NCBI GenBank assembly: GCA_024449915.1
Contig: JAMZAV010001714.1
Coordinates: 57,550 to 121,549, forward strand
Reading direction: 5' to 3'
Origin: Sweltsa coloradensis
Taxonomy: Eukaryota; Arthropoda; Insecta; Plecoptera; Chloroperlidae
DNA: 64,000 nucleotides
Part shown: positions 31,603 to 43,440 of the stretch, piece after piece
Layout: every line of letters begins with the position of its first letter
Numbering within the stretch: the stretch's first letter is position 1
The notes under the pieces: model-generated
Database searches by the model: none
Told to the model about the DNA's origin: nothing
Seen by the model: only the letters and a program-made list of their open reading frames with translations
Translations under genes and position numbers: made by a program

Positions 31603-32251
31603 ACTAGGAAAACGCTAAAGTCCCGTCGCGTTGTTGAGCGAGCACCGGTACGTGCAACACGACCCGAGTACGACATTCCCATAATGTTACATACCAATAA
31701 GTCTTTAAGGTCTTGACCGATTTAGCTAAAAATTTGTAAAATAGGAGAGAATGGATCTGATCCACCGCCATCTAGAGGACCTTGACATCATTTCTTTGGG
31801 AAAACTATTTTAACTCTATGATAACAAATAATACACTGCTTCCTCGATAGCATTTTGATTACTTCTAGGTGGCAGTGCATAGTGACCAGATTCTCGTGCG
31901 ACTTTTCGTTGCCATGGTAACGTTACTTTTGTTAAAATGTAATTTCTATCTACACTACTAAAGGTCTTGACCGATTTAGCTGAAAATTTGTAAAATAGGA
32001 GAGAATGTTGTACTTATTGACCCTGCAAAATTTCATAACGATCGGAACATTTTTAATTTAATTTTTTTATTATATTTTTTATTTTTTATAACCAACGATC
32101 GGATTTTGTTCAAAAACTATACAGCAACCCGCATAGGTGGTATATAAATGTGTGCAAAATTTCAGGTCGATCGGAGAAACGGTGCGACCTGTACCGAACC
32201 AGTAACAGAAAAAAAACAGACATTCGAGTTACGCTCGCTACGCTCGCTCAA
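31603..32251 (-). mobile_element. Helentron-like element, class 4, complete
   Basis: ACTAGGAAAACGCTAAAGTC, hairpin, arm TTGAGCGAGC; closes GCTACGCTCGCTCAA. 649 bp. Its first 450 bp define the right end of duplicated copy A. Confidence 0.8.
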
Positions 32252-32253
32252 TA

Positions 32254-32410
32254 ACTAGACCGCTTCGCGAACGCTTTTTTAGTCTCGTTGATGGATGAGC
32301 TTTTTTAGTTTACGTGGGATCTCTTTACTTTTGCAAGTGCTTTTTGAACGCATTGTAGCTAAATTTTTTGGGGTGGAAGTGAAATTGAAGTCTTCGCTTC
32401 GCTCATCCAA
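32254..32410 (-). mobile_element. Helentron-like element, class 3, 157-bp deletion derivative
   Basis: Opens ACTAGACCGCTTCGCGAACG and closes CTTCGCTTCGCTCATCCAA with almost no interior. Shows that the two ends alone may suffice for mobility, or that it shrank in place. Confidence 0.7.
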
Positions 32411-32511
32411 AAATTACTTCTACTTCCTAGAATCCGCTTATTTGAAAATGGCGGCAAAAGCTGGTAAATAAATTAGCTTTTTAGGCGATAATAAGGCCTA
32501 TTTGAGCGAGC
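32411..32511. other. Short unassigned spacer
   Basis: About 100 bp without match or gene. Confidence 0.4.
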
Positions 32512-33156
32512 GCAGAGAGCGTCTCCACTTGACTCTTATGGCTCGAATGTCTGTTTTTTTTTTTTTTTTTTTTTTTTGTTACTGCTTCGATACAGGTCGC
32601 ACCGTTTCTCTGATCGACCTGAAATTTTTCACACATGTACATACTACCTAGGCGGGTTGCTGTATAGTTTTTTGAACAAAATCCGATCGTTGGTTATAAA
32701 AAAAAATAAAATAAAAAATAAATAAAAAAATAAAAATGTTCCGATCGTTATGAAATTTTGCAAGGTCATTAAGTACAACATTCTCTCCTATTTTACAAAT
32801 TTTCACCTAAATCGGTCAAGACCTTTAATAGTGTAGATAGAAATTACATTTTAATTACCATGAAACGAAAAGTCTCACTATGCACTGCCACCTAGAAGTA
32901 ATCAAAATACTATCGAGGAAGCAGTGTTTTAATTGTTATCAAAGACTTAAAATAGTTTTCCTAAAGAAATGATGTCAAGGTCCTCTAGATAGCGGTGGAT
33001 TTTATCCATTCTCTCCTATTTTACAAATTTTCAACTAAATCGGTCAAGACCTAACGACTTATTGGTATGTAACATTATGGGAATGTCGTACTCGGGTCGT
33101 GTTGCACGTACCGGTGCTCGCTCAACAACGCGACGGGACTTTAGCGTTTTCCTTGT
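32512..33156 (+). mobile_element. Helentron-like element, class 4
   Basis: TTGAGCGAGCGCAGAGAGCG opening; closes with hairpin and CCTTG (CTAG mutated). Contains a T run at 32557-32578 and an A-rich run at 32700. Confidence 0.75.
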
Positions 33157-33164
33157 ATCTTTTA

Positions 33165-33894
33165 TTGAGCGAGCGTAGCGAGCGTCTCCACTTGACTCTT
33201 ATGATGTCTGTTTTTTGTTGTTATTTTATTTTATTTTATTTTTTTTTTTCTGTTACTGCTTCGGTACAGGTCGCACCGTTTCTCTGATCAACCTGAAATT
33301 TTTCACACATGTACATACCACCTATGCGGGTTGCTGTATAGTTTTTGAACAAAATCCAATCGTTGGTTATAAAAAAAAATATATAATAATAATAAAAAAA
33401 AAAAAATGTTCCGATCGTTATGAAATTTTGCAGGGTCAATAAGTACAACATTCTCTCCTATTTTACAAATTTTCAGCTAAATCGGTCAAGACCTTAAGTA
33501 GTGTAGATAGAAATTACATTTTAACAAAAGTAACGTTACCATGGCAACGAAAAGTCGCACGAGAATCTGGTCACTATGCACTGCCACCTAGAAGTAATCA
33601 AAATGCTATCGAGGAAGCAGTGTATTATTTGTTACCAGAGAGTTAAAAAATAGTTTTCCAAAATAAATGATGTCAAAGTCCTCTAGATGGCGGTGGATTT
33701 TTGAAGATCCGGGAAAAGTTAATAAATAACCGTGATGATGTTCGTCCGGGAAAAAGTTAATAAATAACCGTGATATGGTCGCTCTCACGTGGGCCAGGAG
33801 TCTCATGGAAATGTCGTTCTCGGGTCGTGTTGCACGTACCGGTGCTCGCTCAACAACGCGACGGGACTTAAGCGTTTTCCTAGTCTACGCAAAA
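33165..33894 (+). mobile_element. Helentron-like element, class 4, complete
   Basis: TTGAGCGAGCGTAGCGAGCG opening, CCTAGT closing at 33894. A short internal direct repeat (AAGTTAATAAATAACCGTGA twice at 33716-33772) is private to this copy. Confidence 0.8.
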
Positions 33895-33905
33895 TTATTT
33901 AGATA

Positions 33906-34862
33906 ACTAGGAAAACGCTAAAGTCCCGTCGCGTTGTTGAGCGAGCACCGGTACGTGCAACACGACCCGAGTACGACATTCCCATAATGTTACATACCAA
34001 TAAGTCTTAAGGTCTTGACCGATTTAGCTGAAAATTTGTAAAATAGGAGAGAATGGATAAAATCCACCGCCATCTAGAGGATCTTGACATCATTTCTTTG
34101 GGAAAACGTTACAAATAATACACTGCTTCCTCGATAGTATTTTGATTACTTCTAGGTGGCAGTGCATAGTGCGAACCTCGTGCGAGTTTTCGTTGCCATG
34201 GCAACGTTACTTTTGTTATAATGTAATTTCCATCTACACCTCCTATCGGATCAAAATAAAATTAACATATTCGTGACCGGACGGACATTCTAAATGATTT
34301 GGCTACCTCAGATTTTGTCGCCGTTTAGTTAAAAAAAAATACTAGAGATTAACTTTAATGTAACTTTATAACTTTTTGAACGATTTTGCCACAAAACTAA
34401 TGGCATTCAATCGTGAACGAAGCTTGCGGGTGGTCAAAATTTCAACTCGATCCGAGCCTCCGTTCGACCGCTATCATGAGCCAAAAAAGCTGCGCGACTT
34501 TCCGTTGCCATGGTAACGGTACTTTGTTATAATGTAATTTCCATCTACACTACTTATCGGATCAAAATAAAATTAACATATTCGTGACCGGACGGACATT
34601 CTAAATGATTTGGCCACCTCAGATATTGTCGCCGTTTAGTTTGAAAAAATTATTTCGATTAACTTTAATGTAACTTTTTAACTTTTTGAACGATTTTGCC
34701 ACAAAACTATACAGCAACCCGCATAGGTGGTATGTACATGTGTGAAAAATTTCAGGTCGATTAGAGAAACGGTGCGACCTGTACCGAAGCAGTAACAGAG
34801 AAAAAAAAAACAGACATTCGAGCCATAAGAGTCAAGTGGAGACGCTCGCTACGCTCGCTCAA
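33906..34862 (-). mobile_element. Helentron-like element, class 4, with class 5 interior block
   Basis: Opens ACTAGGAAAACGCTAAAGTC, closes GCTACGCTCGCTCAA at 34862. Two direct blocks of about 300 bp (from ATCGGATCAAAATAAAATTA at 34245 and 34557) match the interior of the class 5 element at 35395, so interiors have been exchanged between classes. Confidence 0.75.
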
Positions 34863-35015
34863 TTATTTTTAACTATTATCTTTTATCTAGATAATTTTTT
34901 TACAACTTATCTTTTATTATATCTTGATACATTTTTGGAGGATTATCTTTATCTTGATTTAGATACAAAATTAATTATCTAGTCACAACACTGAATACCA
35001 TAGACATAAATTATA
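34863..35015. other. Short unassigned spacer
   Basis: About 150 bp with repeated TTATCTTTTAT-like blocks; no gene. Confidence 0.4.
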
Positions 35016-35753
35016 ACTAGGAAACGCTCAGTTGGACGCGTTAGTAAGCGAGCACGTGCTATAGCTAGACCCAATTTGCAATTGTTTTAAATTTGAAAAT
35101 TTGCGACGTTCGCTGTCCACGGGGTCATGTTTCCAATATTATTTATTATTGGCAAGGTAAGCCTATTTGGGTAAACCTTTACTTTGTGGATAAAATCCAC
35201 GGCCATCTAGAGGACCTCTTGACATCATTTCCTTGTGAAAACTATTTTAACTCTTTGGTTACAAATAATACACTGCTTCCTCGAGAGTATTTTGATTACT
35301 ACTAGATGGCAGTGCATAGTGCACCTCATGCGACTTTGCGTTGATATGGTAACGTTACTTTTGTTATAATATAATTTCCATAAACACTACTTATCGGATC
35401 AAAATAAAATTAACATATTCGTGACCGGACGGACATTCTAAATGATTTGGCTACCTCAGAATTTGTCGCTGTTTAGTTTGAAAAAAAAACTTTTGATTAA
35501 CTTTATGTAACTTTTTAACTTTTTGAACGATTTTGCCACAAAACTAATGACATTCAATCGAGAACGAAGCTTGCGAATGGTCAAAATTTCAACTCGATCC
35601 GAGCCTCCGTTCGAACGTTATGGCGAGACATAAAAAAACAAAAAAACGAAACAAAACAAAACAAAAACAAATGAACAAAAAACAAAACGAGTGACAATTT
35701 TTTCCGGCAGAGTCAAATGGAATCAAATGGAATCGCTCACTTCGCTCGCTTAA
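35016..35753 (-). mobile_element. Helentron-like element, class 5, complete
   Basis: ACTAGGAAACGCTCAGTTGG, hairpin AACGC...GCGTT, arm TTAGTAAGCGAGC; closes CTTCGCTCGCTTAA. AAGCGAGC and GCTCGCTT are complementary, the class-specific pair. 738 bp. Confidence 0.75.
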
Positions 35754-35853
35754 TTATTGTCTGACTTGTAAAACACGATTTAATATAAGTAGCCTAAGTG
35801 TCGGTGACGGGTCTAAAACTCTAAAAAAACAACAATAATAATAGTATTAATTA
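35754..35853. other. Short unassigned spacer
   Basis: 100 bp, A-rich, no gene or repeat recognised. Confidence 0.4.
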
Positions 35854-36604
35854 TTGGATGAGCGAAGCGAAGACTTCAATTTGACTTTGTGTTTTTTTGT
35901 TTGTTTTTTACTTACGTTACCCCAAGAAAAATAGCTCGGGTGTTTTGTTTTTGTTAGTTTTTTGTCTGTTTGTTCGCTCTCTACCGGGCAAACGGCATAT
36001 GCGATCTTGATGAAAATTGGAGGGGACCTTCGAAATCTCTGAACTTAGAGCTGTATTGTTTTTGGGTACAATCGAAGAAAAATTTCTCATAAATATCGTA
36101 CTTTTTACGAATTTTTTCGATTTTTAGTGCGATATTTTCGTGATATTTGGCAAACGGCTACTCCGATATTTGTGAAACTTTGTAGGAACGTTTAAAATCA
36201 CTGAAATCATATATGTTATGATTTTAGAGACATTTGAAAAAATATTTCTTATAGAAATCGTACTATTACGATTTTTTCTCCGGTTTTTAATGCGATATTT
36301 TGGTGATATTTGGGCCGATTTTGACCAAACGGGTGGGGCTACAACGTTCATATTTTACATTGACATATAGATTATGGTGATGTAGTGCCTCTTGAAAGAA
36401 AAAGTTGAAAAAGTTGGTCAAAATTCATAGAAATAAAGGTTTTAATATAAGCCTTTTACAGGTGTATATTGAACAAGTAATATCAAGTCACTATAGAAAA
36501 AAGTAAGGAGATTCCACATAAAAACGTAATCATTGGGCAGAAATATTCCAATAAAAGCTCATCCATCAACGCGACTGGAAAAAGCGTTCGCTAAGCGGCC
36601 TAGT
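35854..36604 (+). mobile_element. Helentron-like element, class 3, complete
   Basis: TTGGATGAGCGAAGCGAAGA opening, GCGGCCTAGT closing at 36604. 751 bp and very similar to 20239-20986; a good reference for the class. Confidence 0.85.
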
Positions 36605-36623
36605 TTTAAAATCATGAACATAA

Positions 36624-37441
36624 ACTAGGAAAACGCTTAAGTCCCGCCGCGTTGTTGGATGAGCGTATATGGTGCATTGAGATGCCATGTGTTACGCGGA
36701 TTTTCTGTTGTTCTGTGAAAAAATCATTACTTAATCGAAGATTTTTCTAAATTAAATAAAATAAAATAAAAAATTAACTTATTTTTTATAATTAAATAAA
36801 ATAAAATAAAAAATTAACTTAATTTTTTTAATTAATCGTAATTTTTTTTAAAGAAAAAAATCGTAAAATTGCAATTTGTATAAGAAATAATTATTCGATT
36901 GCGCTCAAATTTAACACGAATATATTAATTCACAAAATTAAGGTTCTGTGAAAAAATCATTACAATAAGATAAAGCATGTAGGTGTTATAAGCCAAAGAA
37001 TTGTTTTAGAAAAGAAAAAACCCGTAAAATTTTGATTTTCATGAGAAATAATTTTTCAATTACGCTCAAATTTCACACAAATATCTAAATTCATAAAATT
37101 AAGGTTCTGTAAAAAAATCATTACAATCGGATAAAGCATGTAGGTGTTATAAGTCGAAGAAATTTTTTAAAAATCGAAAAAAATCGTAAAATTGCGTTTT
37201 TTATGAGAAAAAATTTCCCGATTGCGCTCAAAAACGTGGCAGTTCTAAGTTCAGAGATTTCGAAGGTCTCTATAAAATTTCATCGCAATCGGAGTATCGG
37301 TTTAGCCGGAATCGTGTTAACAAACACACAAAAATACAGAAAGAAAAAAAAAAAAAAAAAAAAAAACATTCCGGATTTTTTTCTCCAGTGTAGTGAAATG
37401 GAATCTTCGCTTCGCTCGCTACGCTCGCTACGCTCATCCAA
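36624..37441 (-). mobile_element. Helentron-like element, class 1, left arm of palindrome
   Basis: ACTAGGAAAACGCTTAAGTC opening, closing CGCTACGCTCGCTACGCTCA...CCAA. 818 bp, the same length as the inverted copy at 37499. Both share an extra CGCTACG unit beside the closing arm that other class 1 copies lack. Confidence 0.85.
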
Positions 37442-37498
37442 TAATAATAAATCTATCAAACACAACGGGAAAACTTAGTGGGTGACACTGACAATTGA
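37442..37498. other. 57-bp spacer of the palindrome
   Basis: Single-copy sequence between the two inverted elements; no gene. Confidence 0.6.
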
Positions 37499-38316
37499 TT
37501 GGATGAGCGTAGCGAGCGTAGCGAGCGAAGCGAAGATTCCATTTCACTACACTGGAGAAAAAAATCCGGAATGTTTTTTTTTTTTTTTTTTTTTTTTTCT
37601 TTCTGTTTTTTGTGTGTTTGTTAACACGATTCCGGCTAAACCGATACACCGATTGCGATGAAATTTTATAGAGACCTTCGAAATCTCTGAACTTAGAACT
37701 GCCACGTTTTTGAGCGCAATCGGGAAATTTTTTCTCATAAAAAACGCAATTTTACGATTTTTTTCGATTTTTAAAAAATTTCTTCGACTTATAACACCTA
37801 CATGCTTTATTCGATTGTAATGATTTTTTTACAGAACCTTAATTTTATGAATTTAGATATATGTGTGAAATTTGAGCGTAATCGAAAAATTATTTCTCAT
37901 GAAAATCAAAATTTTACGGGTTTTTTCTTTTCTAAAACAATTCTTTGACTTATAACACCTACATGCTTTATCTTATTGTAATGATTTTTTCACAGAACCT
38001 TAATTTCGTGAATTAATATATTCGTGTTAAATTTGAGCGCAATCGAATAATTATTTCTTATACAAATTGCAATTTTACGATTTTTTTCTTTAAAAAAATT
38101 ACGATTAATTAAAAAAATTAAGTTAATTTTTTATTTTATTTTATTTAATTATAAAAATTAAGTTAATTTTTTATTTTATTTAATTTAATTTTAAAAAATC
38201 TTCGATTAAGTAATGATTTTTTCACAGAACAACAGAAAATCCGCGTAACACATGGCATCTCAATGCACCATATACGCTCATCCAACAACGCGGCGGGACT
38301 TAAGCGTTTTCCTAGT
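37499..38316 (+). mobile_element. Helentron-like element, class 1, right arm of palindrome
   Basis: TTGGATGAGCGTAGCGAGCG opening, CCTAGT closing. The interior shows the 161-bp module three times (GAGCG(C/T)AATCG at about 37712, 37873 and 38034), each with CTTATAACACCTACATGCTT and CACAGAACCTTAATTT. A short T run follows the conserved ATCCGGAATG near the opening end. No coding capacity. Confidence 0.85.
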
Positions 38317-38448
38317 AAGATGTTTTCGGACTTAAACCCCTAACTGTAGGCCTACCTAATGTCAATGCTAGAGCAAAGTTTCTACAGAGATCGAGTAGAC
38401 AACACTTCAGTCAAATTCAGGTTGATACACAATGCCATTTATTTATCA
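38317..38448. other. Unassigned spacer
   Basis: 130 bp without gene. A short open frame here runs on into the next repeat and is not supported. Confidence 0.4.
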
Positions 38449-39032
38449 ACTAGGAAAACGCTAAGTCCCGCCGCGTTGTTGGATGAGCGTAATTGGTGCA
38501 TTGAGCTGCAATGTGTTATGCAGATTTTCTGTTGTTTTGTGAAAAATTATTACAAAGTCGAAGATTTTTTTAAAATTAAATTAAATAAAAAATTAACTTT
38601 AAATTTTTTGATTTAAAAAAATCAAAAAAATCGTAAAATTCCGATTTTCATAAGAAATATTTTTTTGGTTGCGCTCAAATTTCACACGAATATCTTAATA
38701 CATAAAATTAAGGTTCTGTAAAAAATTCAATAAAATCGGGTTAAGCATGTAGGTGTTATAAGTCGATTTTTTTTTTAAATCGTTTTTTTTTAAATTGCGA
38801 TTTTCATGAGAAATAATTTTCCGATTGCGCTAAAAAACGTGGCAGTTTTAAGTTTAGAGATATAGAAGGCCTCCAGAAAATTTCATCGCAATTGGAGTAT
38901 CGGTTTAGCCGGAATCGTGTCAACAAACACACAAAAATACAAACAGAAAAAAAGAAGAAAAAAAAACATTCCGGATTTTTTTCTCCAGTGTAGTGAAATG
39001 GAATCTTCGCTTCGCTTGCTACGCTCATCCAA
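38449..39032 (-). mobile_element. Helentron-like element, class 1, 584 bp
   Basis: ACTAGGAAAACGCTAAGTCC opening, GCTACGCTCATCCAA closing. One interior module fewer than the 818-bp copies. Confidence 0.8.
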
Positions 39033-39203
39033 TAAATCCACATCTTTTACATAGGCCTAGATAATACAGGCTCTGGTTCTTTGTCATTATGTGATTATAA
39101 ATTTAAATGCAAACCGTAAAATATACAAGTCTCTATAGCAGTTGATTATGTGCAGAAGATGAGGTGAATTCGAAACTTATTTATTAGTTCATTATCATTG
39201 TTA
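39033..39203. other. Unassigned spacer
   Basis: 170 bp of single-copy sequence; nothing recognised. Confidence 0.4.
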
Positions 39204-39921
39204 TTGGATGAGCGTAGCGAGCGAAGCGAAGATTCCATTTCACTGCACAGGAGAAAAAAATCCGGAATGTTTATCTTTTTTTTTCTTTTTTTTCTGTATG
39301 TATTTTTGTGTGTTTGTTAACACGATTCCGGCTAAACCGATACTCCAATTACAATGAAATTTTATGGAGGCCTTCGAAATCTCTGAATTTAGAACTGCCA
39401 CGTTTTTGAGCGCAATAAAAAAATTTGCGATTTTTTACGATTTTTAAAAAATTTCTTCAGCTTATAACACCTACCATGCTTTATCCGATTTTAATGATTG
39501 TTTTCACAGAACCTTTATTTTACGAATTTAATTACTCGTTTGAAATTTGAGCGCAATCAAAAAACTATTTCTCATAAAAATCGAAATTTTACGTTTTTAT
39601 TTCTTTTTTAAAACAATTCTTTGACTTTTATCACCTACATGCTTTATGCTATTGTAATGAGTTTTTTACAGAACATTAATTTTTTGAATTTATATATTCG
39701 TGTGAAATTTGTGCGCAATCGAATAATTATTTCTTAAGAAAACTTCAATATTACGATTTTTTCCTTTTATAAAATTACGATTAATTTAAAAAATTTTAAA
39801 AAAATCTTCAATTTAGTATTAATTTTTCACAGAACAACAGAAAATCAGCATAACACATGGCAGCTCAATGCAACAATTACGCTCATCCAACAACGCGGCG
39901 GGACTTAAGCGTTTTCCTAGT
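39204..39921 (+). mobile_element. Helentron-like element, class 1, start of duplicated copy B
   Basis: TTGGATGAGCGTAGCGAGCG opening, CCTAGT closing at 39921. From about 39405 on it matches copy A (3240 onward). Confidence 0.8.
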
Positions 39922-39976
39922 AACACCTACATGCTTTATCCGATTGTTATGATTTTCACAGAACCCTATTGAATGA

Positions 39977-40736
39977 ACTAGGAAATCGCTTAAGTCCCGC
40001 CGCGTTGTTAGATGAGCGTATTTGGTGCATTGAGCTGCCATGTGTCATGTGGATTTTCTGTTGTTCTGTGAAAAAATCATTACAACGTTAAAGATTTTTT
40101 TAAAATTAATTTGTATTAAGAAAAAAATTAACTTTAATTTTTTAATTATTCGTAATTTAAAAAAAGAAAAAAATGTAAAATTGCGATTTTTATAAGAAAT
40201 AAATATTCGATTGCGCTCAAATTTAACACGAAAATATTAATTTATGAAATTAAGGTTCTGTGAAAAAATCATTACAATAGGATAAAGCATGAAGGTGTTA
40301 TAAGTCAAAGAATTGTTTTAAAAAAGAAAAAAACTGTAAATTTTCGATTTTCATAAAAAATAATTTTTTGATAACGCTCAAATTTCACACGAATTTATTA
40401 TTCATTAAATTAAGGTTCTCTGAAAAAATCATAAAAATCGGATAAAGCATGTAGGTGTTAATAAGTCGAAGAAAGTTTTTAAAAATCGAAAAAAAATCGT
40501 AAAATTGCGTTTTTTATGAGAAATAATTTTTTGATTGCGCTGAAAAACGTGGTAGTTCTCAATTTAGAGATTTCGAAGATCTCCAGAAAATTTCATCCCA
40601 ATTGTAGTATCGGTTTAGCCGGAATCGTGTTATCAATCACACAAAAATACAAAAAGAAGAAAGAAAAAAACATTCCGGATTTTTTTCTCCAGTGTAGTGG
40701 AATGGAATCTTCGCTTCGCTCGCTACGTTCATCCAA
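39977..40736 (-). mobile_element. Helentron-like element, class 1
   Basis: ACTAGGAAATCGCTTAAGTC opening, CGCTACGTTCATCCAA closing. It sits inside interior sequence of another element (AACACCTACATGC...ACAGAACC just before it). Confidence 0.8.
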
Positions 40737-40744
40737 TAACTTAA

Positions 40745-41495
40745 ACTACGAAAACGCTTAAGTCCCGCCGCGTTGTTGGATGAGCGTAATTTGTCATTGA
40801 GCTGCCATGTGTTATGCGGATTTTCTGTTGTTCTGTGAAAAAATTATTACTAAGTCGAAGATTTTTTTAAATGAAATGAAATTAAATTAAAAACTTACTA
40901 TATTTTTTTTTATCAATCGTAAATTTATTAAAAAGAAAAAATCGTAAAATAGCGATTTTCATAAGAAATAAATATTTGATTGCGCTTAAATTTTAAACGT
41001 TTATATGATTTCATAAAATTAAAGTTCTGTGAAAAATCATAACAATAGGATAAAGCAAGTAGAGAAGAATTGAAAAATTGTTTTAAAAAAGAAAAAACTG
41101 TCAAATTTCGATTTTCATGATAAATAATTTTTCGATTGCGCTCAAATTTCTCAAGAATATCTTAATTCATGAAATTAAGGTTCTGTGAAAAAAACATTAA
41201 AATCGTATTAAGCATGTAGGTGTTATAAGTCGAAGAAATTTTTAAAAAATAAAAAAAAATCGTAAAATTGCGATTTTCATGACAAATAATTTTCCGATTG
41301 CGCTCAAAAACGTGGCAGTTCTAAATTCAGAGATTTCGAAGGCCTCAATTAAATTTTATCGCAATTGGAGTATCGGTTTAGCTGGAATCGTGTTAACAAA
41401 CACACAATAATACAAACAGGAAAAAAAAACATTCCGGATTTTTTTCTCCAGTGTAGTGAAATGGAATCTTCGCTTCGCTCGCTACGCTCATCCAA
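40745..41495 (-). mobile_element. Helentron-like element, class 1 (site of two insertions in copy A)
   Basis: ACTACGAAAACGCTTAAGTC opening (CTAG mutated to CTAC), GCTACGCTCATCCAA closing. Holds the empty sites for the copia and foldback elements. Confidence 0.8.
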
Positions 41496-41710
41496 TTAAA
41501 TAAAAATTAATTTAAATTTTTTTTTTTTTTTAATTTATCGTAATTTAAAAAAAGTAAAATGTCGTAATATTGAAATTTTCATAAGAAGTAAGTATTCGAT
41601 TGCGCACAAATTTTACACGAATATATTAATTAAAAAAATTAAGGTTCTGTGAAAAAAACATTACAATAGGATAAAGCATGTAGGTGTAATAAGTCAAAGA
41701 ATTGTTTTAA
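41496..41710 (-). repeat. Helentron-like interior fragment, copy B
   Basis: One interior module, no terminus; equals 11383-11596. Confidence 0.6.
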
Positions 41711-42504
41711 TCTAGGAAGCTTCGCAAACGCTATTTCAGGCGCGTTGTTGGATGAGCGTAATTTTTTAAAAACGAAAAAAGAGTAAAATAGAGATTTTCA
41801 CGAGAAATAATTTTTCGATTACGCTCAAATTTCACACGAATTTATAACTTCATAAAATAATTAGGGTTCTGAGAAAAAATCATGAAAATCGGAAAAGGAT
41901 GTAGGTGTTATAAGTCGAAGAAATTTTAAAAAATCGAAAAAAATTCGTAAAATTGCGATTACCACAAGAAAGAATTTTTCGATTGTGCTTAAATTTCACA
42001 AGAATATATAAATTCATAAAATTAAGGTTCTGTGAAAAAATCATCACAATCGGAAAAAGCATGTAGGTGTTATAAGCCGATTTTTTTTTTAAAAATCGAA
42101 AAAAATCGTAAAATTGCGATTTTTATGAGAAATAATTTTAGATTACGCTCAAATTTCACACGAATACATTAATTCATGAAATTAACTTTCTGTAAAAAAA
42201 TCATTATAATCGGACAAAGCTTGTAGGTGTTAAAAGTCGAAGACATTTTTTAAAAATCGAAAAAAATCGTAAAATTGCGATTTTCATGAGAAATGTTTTT
42301 TCTATTGAGCTAAAAAACGTGGCAGTTCTAAGTTCAGAGATTTCGAAGGCCTCCATAAAATTTCATCGCAATCGGAGTATCGGTTTAGCCGGAATCGTGT
42401 AAACAGACAGACAAAAATACAGAAACAAAAGAAAAAATGAAAAAAAACATTCCGGATTTTTTTCTCCAGTATAGTGAAATGGTATCTTCGCTACGCTCAT
42501 CCAA
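41711..42504 (-). mobile_element. Helentron-like element, class 2
   Basis: TCTAGGAAGCTTCGCAAACG opening, CTACGCTCATCCAA closing. It has kept the CTTCGCTACG bases missing from the A copy at 12340. Confidence 0.75.
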
Positions 42505-42914
42505 AAATAAAAAAACGTAAAAAGTTTTTCGATTGCGCTCAAATTTCACACGAATACCTAGATTCATAAAATTAAGGTTATGTGAAAAAATTATTAAAAT
42601 CTGATGAAGCATGTAGGTGTTATAAGCTAAAGAATTTTTTTTTAAATCGAAAAAAATCGTTAAGTTGCGATTTTAATGAGAAATAATTTTCTGATTGCGA
42701 TAAAAAACGTGGCAGTTCTAAGTTCAAAGATTTCGAAGGCCTCCATAAAATTTCATCGCAATTGGATTATCGGTTTAGCCGGAATCGTGTTAACAAACAC
42801 ACAATAATACAAACAGAAAAAAAAGAAAAGAAGGAAAGAAAGCAAAACATTCCGGACTTTTTTCTCCAGTGTAGTGAAAAGGAATCTTCGCTTCGCTCGC
42901 TACGCTTATCCAAT
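42505..42914 (-). repeat. Helentron-like fragment, copy B
   Basis: Interior plus closing GCTACGCTTATCCAA; equals 12361-12771. Confidence 0.6.
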
Positions 42915-42996
42915 TAATATATTCGTGTGAAATTTGAGCGCAATCGAAAAATTATTTCTCCTTAAAATTGCAATTTTACGCTCATTTTTTGTTTTT

Positions 42997-43439
42997 AGAT
43001 GAGCGTAGCGAGTGAAGCGAAGATACCATTTACTACACTAGAGAAAAAAATGCGGAATGTTTTTTTTACTGTTTGTATTTTTGTTTCTTTGTTATCACGA
43101 TTCCGGCTAAACCGATACTCCAAATGCGATGAAATTTTCTGGAGGCCTTGGAAATCTCTGAACGTAAAACTGACACGATTTTAGCGCAATTGAAAATTTA
43201 TTTCTCATTAAAATTGCAATTTTACGATTTCTTTTCGATTTTTTCTATTTCTTTGGCTTAAAACACCTACATGCATTATCCGACTCTATTGATTTTTTCA
43301 CAGAACCTTAATTAGATGAATTAATGTATTTGTGTGTAATTTGAGACCAATCGGAATATGTTTTCCCGTGACAATCGCAATTTTCCAATTACGCTTATCC
43401 AAAGATGCGCCTGAAAAAGCTTATGCAAAGCTTCCTAGT
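42997..43439 (+). mobile_element. Helentron-like element, class 2, short
   Basis: AGATGAGCGTAGCGAGTG opening, GCAAAGCTTCCTAGT closing. Equals 12855-13297. Confidence 0.75.
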
Positions 43440-43440
43440 G

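Noticed and set aside
37280..37465. Proteins with DERSERSED or KNVAVLSSEISK repeats at many loci
   Set aside because: These are the translated ends and interiors of Helentron-like elements, interrupted by A/T runs of varying length.
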